Part shown: piece by piece, positions 59,172-64,000 of the stretch
Numbering within the stretch: the stretch's first letter is position 1
How the letters are laid out: the number at the start of each line of letters is the position of its first letter
Source: Betaproteobacteria bacterium
GTDB taxonomy: Bacteria; Pseudomonadota; Gammaproteobacteria; Burkholderiales; Burkholderiaceae_C
Assembly (NCBI GenBank): GCA_947453725.1
Contig: CANGHH010000014.1
Coordinates: 45,927 to 109,926, forward strand
DNA length: 64,000 nt
Reading direction: 5' to 3'
Position numbers and translations under genes: made by a program
Notes under the pieces: generated by a model
Database searches by the model: none
What the model was told of the DNA's origin: nothing
Seen by the model: the letters and a program-made list of their open reading frames with translations, nothing else

Positions 59172-60809
59172 ATGCGCACCAACCTGCCCGTCGTCAACGA
59201 AGAGTACCCCTACCCCGCGGGCGAGACCCTGGTGTCGACGACCGACCTGAAGGGCCGCATCCTGCACTGCAACGCCACCTTCGTGACCGTCAGCGGTTAC
59301 ACCAGGGAAGAGTTGCTGGGCCAGCCGCACAACCTGGTGCGCCACCCCGACATGCCCGAAGAAGCCTACCGCGATCTGTGGGCGACGATCGGCCAGGGCC
59401 TGCCCTGGTCGGCGCCGGTGAAGAACCGCCGCAAGGACGGCCGCTACTACTGGGTCAAGGCCAATGTGACGCCGCTGATGGAGGGCGACGTGCCGACGGG
59501 CTATATGTCGGTGCGCACCCAGGCGACGGCGGCCGAGATCGCTGCAGCCGAGGACCTTTACCGCAGGCTGCGCGAAGAGCATGCAGCCGGCGTCAGGCAC
59601 CACCGGCTGGACGGCGCCCAGGTGCGGCTGGACACGGTGCGGGGCCGATCGATGCGCCTGCTGCATCTGGGCCTCACCGGCCGGCTGGTGCTGCTGTGCG
59701 CCCTGCCCGCTGCCGCCGCTGCAGCCGCTGCAGTCCTGATCGCCGGTGGCGGCGCCGGCCTGGCTGCCGGCGTCGCCACCGGCGCTGCCCTGCTGGCCGG
59801 CGCGGTCGGTGGCGGGCTGGCCTTTCGCCTGGCCGTCCAACCGCTGACACAGCTGTTGACGGTGGCCAACCGGATGGCCGCTGGCGACCTGACCCAGCGC
59901 TTCGAGGCGCAGGGCGAAGACACCGTGGCCCGACTGACGCGCGCGCTGGCGCAACTCAACGTCAACCTGCGGTCCATCGTGCGCGACACGCGCAACGAGG
60001 TCGAGCACCTGCGCGACGCCACCGGCGAGATCGCGGCGGGCAACCAGGACCTGTCGGCGCGCACCGAGTCGCAGGCCGCCAGCCTGCAGCAGACCGCGTC
60101 GTCGATGGAAGAGATCACCAGCACCGTGCGCAACAGCGTCGCGTCGGCGCAGCAGGCGGCACGGCTGGCCGAGCAGGCCAGCGACGTGACGCTGCGCGGC
60201 AGCGAGGCCATGAGCGAAGTGACGCGGACGATGCATGGCATCCGCGATTCGTCGCACCGCATCACCGAGATCATCGGTGTTATCGACAGCATCGCCTTCC
60301 AGACCAACATCCTGGCGCTCAACGCGGCGGTGGAAGCCGCCAGGGCCGGCGAACAGGGCCGGGGCTTCGCCGTGGTGGCCTCCGAAGTGCGCGGTCTGGC
60401 GCAGCGCACCTCGGGTGCCGCGCGCGAGATCAAGCAGCTGATACTGGCCTCGGGCGAAACCGTCGAGGCCGGCAACCGCCTGGCCGACGACGCCCAGACC
60501 ACCATGCGCAGCGCGCTCGAGTCGGTGCGCCAGGTCAGCCAGGTCATCGGCGAGATCAGCAACGGTGCGCAGGAGCAGCTGATGGGCATCTCGCAGGTCA
60601 ACGAAGCCGTGTCGCAGATGGACACCATCACCCAGCAGAACGCCGCCCTGGTCGAGCAGATGGCGGCCTCGGCGGTGCAGTTGCAGGAACAGACCGCCTC
60701 GGTGGCCGCTGCCGTGCAGGTCTTCAAGCTGGACGCCAGGCTGCGCGCGCCCGCCGAGGCCACCGCGCTGCGCCGGCAGGCCCGCGAGGCGCAAGCAGCC
60801 CCCGCCTGA
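59172..60809 (+). CDS. Methyl-accepting chemotaxis protein with PAS domain (Aer-like)
   Basis: A 545-residue transducer. The N-terminal PAS domain (about 10-115) has [38 protein letters not shown] and [11 protein letters not shown], as in the redox/oxygen sensor Aer. Two hydrophobic segments (about 168-215) precede a HAMP-like linker. The signalling domain has the hairpin tip [20 protein letters not shown] and [17 protein letters not shown]. No large periplasmic ligand domain is present, so it probably senses an intracellular or membrane signal. No chemotaxis genes are adjacent. Confidence 0.93.
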   Translation: MRTNLPVVNEEYPYPAGETLVSTTDLKGRILHCNATFVTVSGYTREELLGQPHNLVRHPDMPEEAYRDLWATIGQGLPWSAPVKNRRKDGRYYWVKANVTPLMEGDVPTGYMSVRTQATAAEIAAAEDLYRRLREEHAAGVRHHRLDGAQVRLDTVRGRSMRLLHLGLTGRLVLLCALPAAAAAAAAVLIAGGGAGLAAGVATGAALLAGAVGGGLAFRLAVQPLTQLLTVANRMAAGDLTQRFEAQGEDTVARLTRALAQLNVNLRSIVRDTRNEVEHLRDATGEIAAGNQDLSARTESQAASLQQTASSMEEITSTVRNSVASAQQAARLAEQASDVTLRGSEAMSEVTRTMHGIRDSSHRITEIIGVIDSIAFQTNILALNAAVEAARAGEQGRGFAVVASEVRGLAQRTSGAAREIKQLILASGETVEAGNRLADDAQTTMRSALESVRQVSQVIGEISNGAQEQLMGISQVNEAVSQMDTITQQNAALVEQMAASAVQLQEQTASVAAAVQVFKLDARLRAPAEATALRRQAREAQAAPA

Positions 60810-60890
60810 GCCGCCGCTGCGGACCCGCGCCGCGCGGGGTGGCCGCTACACTGCCGCCCCTGCGCAGCCTCCGGCGCCAAGGAACCGTCC

Positions 60891-61715
60891 ATGGAACACA
60901 GCAAGCAGCGCGACAAGCAGCAAGGCGGCGTCGATTTCGCCTTGCAGGGCCGGGTGGTGGTCATCACCGGCGCGGCGCAGGGCATCGGCGCGGCCTGCGC
61001 GCGGCGCCTGGCGCGGGACGGCGCGGCGGTGGCACTGTGGGACGTGGCGGACGCCGCCGGGCAGGCCCTGGCTGACGAGTTGCAGGCGCAGGGCGCGCAG
61101 GCGGTCTACTGCCCCTGCAATGTCGCCGACAAGGCCCAGGTCGAGGCCGCCCTGGCCGCCACGCTGGCGCGCTTCGGCCATGTCGACGGCCTGGTCAACA
61201 ACGCCGGCATCTTCAAGGCCGCGGCCTTTCTCGACATCACCGAAGCCGACTGGGACGCCGTGCTCGACGTCAACCTGAAAGGCTCCTTCCTGGTCGGCCA
61301 GGCGGTGGCCCGGGAAATGGTCCAGTCCACTGGCGAATTCAAGGGCGCCATCGTCAACATGAGCTCGGTCAACGCCGTGCTGACCATCGCCAGCATCGCC
61401 AGCTACAACGCCAGCAAGGGCGCCATCAACCAGTTGACGCGGGTGATGGCGCTGGCACTGGCCGACCAGGGCGTGCGTGTCAACGCGGTGGCGCCCGGCA
61501 CCATTGCCACCGAGCTGGCGCTGCAGGCCGTGCTGACCAGCGACGAAGCGAAGGCCCGCATCCTCACCCGCACGCCGATGAAGCGCCTGGGCCAGCCCAG
61601 CGAAATCGCCGACACGGTGGCCTACCTGCTGAGTGACGCGGCCAGCTACGTGACCGGCGAAATCGTGGTCGTCGACGGCGGCCGGATGACCCTCAACTAC
61701 ACGGTGCCGGTTTGA
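60891..61715 (+). CDS. Short-chain dehydrogenase/reductase
   Basis: The 274-residue NAD(P)-dependent oxidoreductase has the cofactor motif TGAAQGIG (26-33), the NNAG block (LVNNAG), and the catalytic Ser158 or 159, Tyr172 and Lys176 (SYNASKGA). The C-terminal end is VVVDGGRMTLNYTVPV. Substrate unknown; acidic Asp51 after the second strand suggests NAD over NADP. The stop overlaps the TTG of the next gene by four bases, although the two functions are not obviously related. Confidence 0.92.
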   Translation: MEHSKQRDKQQGGVDFALQGRVVVITGAAQGIGAACARRLARDGAAVALWDVADAAGQALADELQAQGAQAVYCPCNVADKAQVEAALAATLARFGHVDGLVNNAGIFKAAAFLDITEADWDAVLDVNLKGSFLVGQAVAREMVQSTGEFKGAIVNMSSVNAVLTIASIASYNASKGAINQLTRVMALALADQGVRVNAVAPGTIATELALQAVLTSDEAKARILTRTPMKRLGQPSEIADTVAYLLSDAASYVTGEIVVVDGGRMTLNYTVPV

Positions 61716-62284
61716 GCGCCGAAGCCTTCCTGGTCTCGACCGGCGTCGTCGCGCTGGGCGAGATGGGCGACAAGACGCAGCTGCTGGCCTTGCTGCTGGC
61801 GGCGCGCTTCCGCAAGCCGGTGCCGATCATCGCGGGCATCTTCGTGGCCACCGTGCTGAACCACGCGGCGGCCAGTGCGCTGGGCGCCTGGCTGACGCAG
61901 CTGATCGACCCGGCATGGCTGCGCTACGGGCTGGGCGCCTCCTTCATCGCCGTGGCGATGTGGATGCTGGTGCCCGACCAGGCCGACGAACTCGAAGACA
62001 GACCGCGAGGCCATCTCGGCGTGTTCGGCCTGACGGTGGTGGCCTTCTTCATGGCCGAGATGGGTGACAAGACGCAGATCGCCACCGTGATGTTGGCCGC
62101 GCGCTACCAGGACCTCGTCACGGTCACCGCCGGCACCACGCTGGGCATGATGGCAGCCAATGTGCCGGCCGTGCTGCTCGGCGACCAGGTCGTGAACTGG
62201 GTGCCCATCGCCTGGGTGCACCGCGTCGCCGCCTTGCTGTTCGCGGCCATCGGCGTGGCGATGCTGCTGGGCGTCGGTGCCTAG
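61712..62284 (+). CDS. TMEM165/GDT1-family cation transporter
   Basis: A 190-residue membrane protein made of two homologous halves, each with the signature EMGDKTQ: GEMGDKTQLLALLLAARF near residue 16 and MAEMGDKTQIATVMLAARY near residue 114. About six spans are predicted. Family members transport Mn2+ or Ca2+ against protons; bacterial ones often export Mn2+. The start is TTG 61712, overlapping the SDR stop. No yybP-type manganese riboswitch is possible, given the overlapped start. Confidence 0.9.
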   Translation: MSAEAFLVSTGVVALGEMGDKTQLLALLLAARFRKPVPIIAGIFVATVLNHAAASALGAWLTQLIDPAWLRYGLGASFIAVAMWMLVPDQADELEDRPRGHLGVFGLTVVAFFMAEMGDKTQIATVMLAARYQDLVTVTAGTTLGMMAANVPAVLLGDQVVNWVPIAWVHRVAALLFAAIGVAMLLGVGA

Positions 62285-62288
62285 CCGC

Positions 62289-63299
62289 TCAGGCTGATCC
62301 AGCCGCGCCGGCCGTGACCGGCGCGGGCCGCCGTTCGCGGATCGGCAGGTGGACCAGGGCCGCGGCGACGGCCAGGGCGATGTCGGCGGCCCACATCCAG
62401 TTGTAGTTGCCGGTGGCTTCGAAGGCCTTGCCGCCCAGCCAGGCGCCCAGGAAGCCGCCGATCTGGTGCGACAGCATCACCATGCCGAAGAGCGTGGCCA
62501 TGTGCGTGGGGCCGAAGAATCGCGCCACCAGGCCGGCCGTTGGCGGCACGGTGGACAGGAAGCTCAGGCCCATCACGGCGGCGAAAACCAGCATGACAGC
62601 CGTCGTCTTGGGTGCGAACACGAAGAGCAGGATGGCCACCGCGCGCAGGGCGTAGATGGCCGACAGCAGCGTCTTCATCTGCAGACGCCCGCCACGCCAG
62701 CCCATCAGGACGCCGATGCCCAGGCTGCCGACGATGTTGAACAAACCCAACACGGCCAGCGACCAGGCGCCCACCTCGGGCGGCAGGCCGCAGGACGCGA
62801 CCACGCCCGGCAGATGCGTGGCCAGGAAAGCGACGTGAAAGCCGCAGACCGAGAAGCCCAGTGCCAGCAAACGGAAGCTGGGATCGGCCCACGCGCGACG
62901 CACAGCCGCGCGCGTGGTGGCCGCCATCAGCACCGAAGGCCCAGCCATGCCGGCGCCGCCCGCCGACAACACACCGATGGCGAAGATCAGGCCGGCGGTG
63001 CTGCCCAGCATCGGGATCAACAAGGTGCCCGAGGCCACCAGCAACACGCCCACGAGCAGCACCCGCCCCGGGCCGTAGCGGTCGGCCACGATGCCGGCCA
63101 GCGGCTGCGTCAGGCCCCACCACAGTTGGCCGAACGCAAACGCCAGGCTGACGTTGGCCAAGCCCAGCCCGGTGTGCGTGTTGATGCTGCTGATGAACAG
63201 GCCCATGGACTGCCGCGCGCCCATCGTCAGCGCAAAGGTGCCGGCGGCGGCAAACAGCACCCACAGCAGGGGGCGCAGCGTCCTGGCCTGGTCGTTCAT
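62289..63299 (-). CDS. MFS transporter
   Basis: A 336-residue major facilitator with about ten to eleven predicted spans, slightly short for the family. The N-terminal signature is MGARQSMGLFISSIN, then WGLTQPLAGIVADRYGPGRV, which is the conserved cytoplasmic loop. The substrate is not identifiable. It is divergent from a thioesterase gene with a perfect palindrome between them, so one regulator may control both. Its stop nearly abuts the convergent GDT1 gene. Confidence 0.88.
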   Translation of the reverse strand: MNDQARTLRPLLWVLFAAAGTFALTMGARQSMGLFISSINTHTGLGLANVSLAFAFGQLWWGLTQPLAGIVADRYGPGRVLLVGVLLVASGTLLIPMLGSTAGLIFAIGVLSAGGAGMAGPSVLMAATTRAAVRRAWADPSFRLLALGFSVCGFHVAFLATHLPGVVASCGLPPEVGAWSLAVLGLFNIVGSLGIGVLMGWRGGRLQMKTLLSAIYALRAVAILLFVFAPKTTAVMLVFAAVMGLSFLSTVPPTAGLVARFFGPTHMATLFGMVMLSHQIGGFLGAWLGGKAFEATGNYNWMWAADIALAVAAALVHLPIRERRPAPVTAGAAGSA

Positions 63300-63320
63300 G
63301 GTTGCTCACCCCGTCCTATA

Positions 63321-63334
63321 CTTGCATATGCAAG
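63321..63334. promoter_or_regulatory. Perfect palindrome CTTGCATATGCAAG, probable operator
   Basis: The 14-base sequence is its own reverse complement and lies between the divergent MFS and thioesterase starts. It overlaps a TATACT box (63317-63322) that could be the -10 element of the thioesterase promoter. The size and symmetry suit a dimeric repressor such as a MarR- or TetR-type protein; the regulator itself is not in the window. Confidence 0.6.
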
Positions 63335-63355
63335 CTTAACCGAGATCGCCAGACG

Positions 63356-63937
63356 ATGAACGCCACGCCCACCGCAGTCGAAGCCAGCCATCCTGAAACC
63401 ACGCTCGCCACCTGGCTGGCCGAAGAAGCTGCCCAGCGCGCCATCCTGGACGCCGGGGTCGGCCTCGGCGTGTCCCGCATCGACCAGATCGCAGGGCTGA
63501 ACGGTGCCGAGCAATTCGAAGCCATGCTGGCCGGCCAGCTGCCCTACCCGAACATCGGCAAAACGCTCGACTTCCTGCTGATTTCGGCCAACCCCACGGC
63601 CGCCGTCTTCCAAGGCACGCCCGGCGTGGCCCACCTGAATCCGCTGGGCAGCGTGCACGGCGGCTGGTTCGCCACGCTGCTGGATTCGGCCCTGGGCTGC
63701 TGTGTCCACGCCAGCCTGCCAGCGGGCAAGAGCTACACCACGCTGGAACTGAAGGTGAACATGATCCGTGCCCTGACGCCGCGGGTGCCGCGCGTGCGCG
63801 CCATCGGCCACGTCATCCACCTGGGCGGGCAGACGGCCACCGCCGAAGCGCGGCTGGTCGGACCCGACGGCCGGCTCTACGCGCACGCCAGCACGACCTG
63901 CCTGGTGTTCGACATCCGGCTGCCGGACGCCGCCTGA
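63356..63937 (+). CDS. PaaI/hotdog-fold thioesterase
   Basis: The 193-residue protein has a hotdog-fold thioesterase core with NPLGSVHGGWFATLLDSALG, which contains the catalytic-region HGG motif. The later strand TTLELKVNMIRALTP, AIGHVIHLGGQTATAEA and ending LYAHASTTCLVFDI also match the PaaI-type family. It would hydrolyse acyl- or aryl-CoA thioesters. ATG 63356 is chosen since an upstream in-frame start at 63302 would run through the palindrome. About 60 N-terminal residues precede the conserved core. Confidence 0.9.
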   Translation: MNATPTAVEASHPETTLATWLAEEAAQRAILDAGVGLGVSRIDQIAGLNGAEQFEAMLAGQLPYPNIGKTLDFLLISANPTAAVFQGTPGVAHLNPLGSVHGGWFATLLDSALGCCVHASLPAGKSYTTLELKVNMIRALTPRVPRVRAIGHVIHLGGQTATAEARLVGPDGRLYAHASTTCLVFDIRLPDAA

Positions 63938-63986
63938 CGATGTCCGCCCGCCGCGCAGGGCCTGCGGGTCGCGCCACAATCGAGCG

Positions 63987-64000
63987 ATGAAATACCTGCA
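63987..64000 (+). CDS. Possible start of a further gene (cut by window edge)
   Basis: An ATG at 63987 is followed by AAA TAC CTG CA before the window ends, 50 bases after the thioesterase stop. Nothing can be said about the product. Confidence 0.3.

Overview
The window is a gene-dense, high-GC bacterial chromosome segment with no rRNA, tRNA, insertion sequence, prophage or CRISPR array that I can see. Several features point to a betaproteobacterium of the order Burkholderiales, probably in the Rubrivivax/Leptothrix/Methylibium neighbourhood: eno-ftsB linkage, a Bug-type tripartite tricarboxylate receptor, a PEP-CTERM exported protein, two heavy-metal RND systems and an HemB with Asp-rich metal ligands. 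This placement is inference from gene content and codon bias, not from a marker gene.

Layout. 1-5842 (+): a peptide-type ABC importer with two tandem Family 5 binding proteins (the first cut by the window edge), two permeases and two ATPases. 5871-6245 (-): two tiny membrane proteins. 6339-12486 (-): a CusCBA-type Cu/Ag RND operon preceded by a small Cys-containing exported protein. 12536-12897 (-): two small membrane proteins. 13066-19502 (-): a cobalamin riboswitch followed by btuB-btuF-btuC-btuD-cobQ. 19609-26003 (+): a second heavy-metal RND operon (His-rich small protein, adaptor, pump, DUF3240, outer-membrane channel) whose pump lacks the Met triad of the first. 26092-31750 (+): pyrG, kdsA, DUF1330, eno, ftsB, pnuC and a NadR-like kinase. 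31720-33209 (-): hslO and a gamma-carbonic anhydrase. 33246-34034 (+): a DUF455 ferritin-like protein. 34042-36462 (-): a sigma-54-type promoter, a PEP-CTERM protein, a 528-residue secreted protein and a terminator. 36661-38306 (+): an amino-acid-type ABC binding lipoprotein and permease with no ATPase. 38323-41990 (-): xerD, a Bug receptor, a chalcone-isomerase-like protein and queG. 42057-44077 (+): tsaE and amiC. 44096-46221 (-): corA and hemB. 46315-51427 (+): a candidate sRNA or leader with a strong terminator, hemJ, a VanZ-like protein, a 2Fe-2S ferredoxin, an alpha/beta hydrolase, dacC, a D-amino-acid aminotransferase and a DUF493 protein. 51462-54821 (+): an rRNA pseudouridine synthase, a Bcr/CflA efflux pump and miaA. 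55206-58953 (+): tonB-exbB-exbD-exbD plus an exported repeat protein. 59172-62284 (+): a PAS chemoreceptor, an SDR oxidoreductase and a GDT1-type transporter. 62289-63937: a divergent MFS transporter and thioesterase around a perfect palindrome.

How the parts connect. TonB-ExbBD in this window could energise the BtuB receptor. BtuFCD would then move cobalamin inward, and CobQ amidates corrinoid intermediates. The two RND operons look like parallel designs for different metals: the first pump keeps the Cu/Ag Met triad at residues 571, 621 and 670, and the second does not. PnuC plus the NadR-like kinase form a short nicotinamide riboside salvage route. HemB and HemJ are both haem-synthesis steps and flank the candidate small RNA.

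Most of the window is ordinary housekeeping and transport. The items I would look at first are the sigma-54/PEP-CTERM unit at 34042-36462, the structured transcript at 46315-46434, the TonB leader hairpin and operon partner, and the palindrome at 63321-63334.
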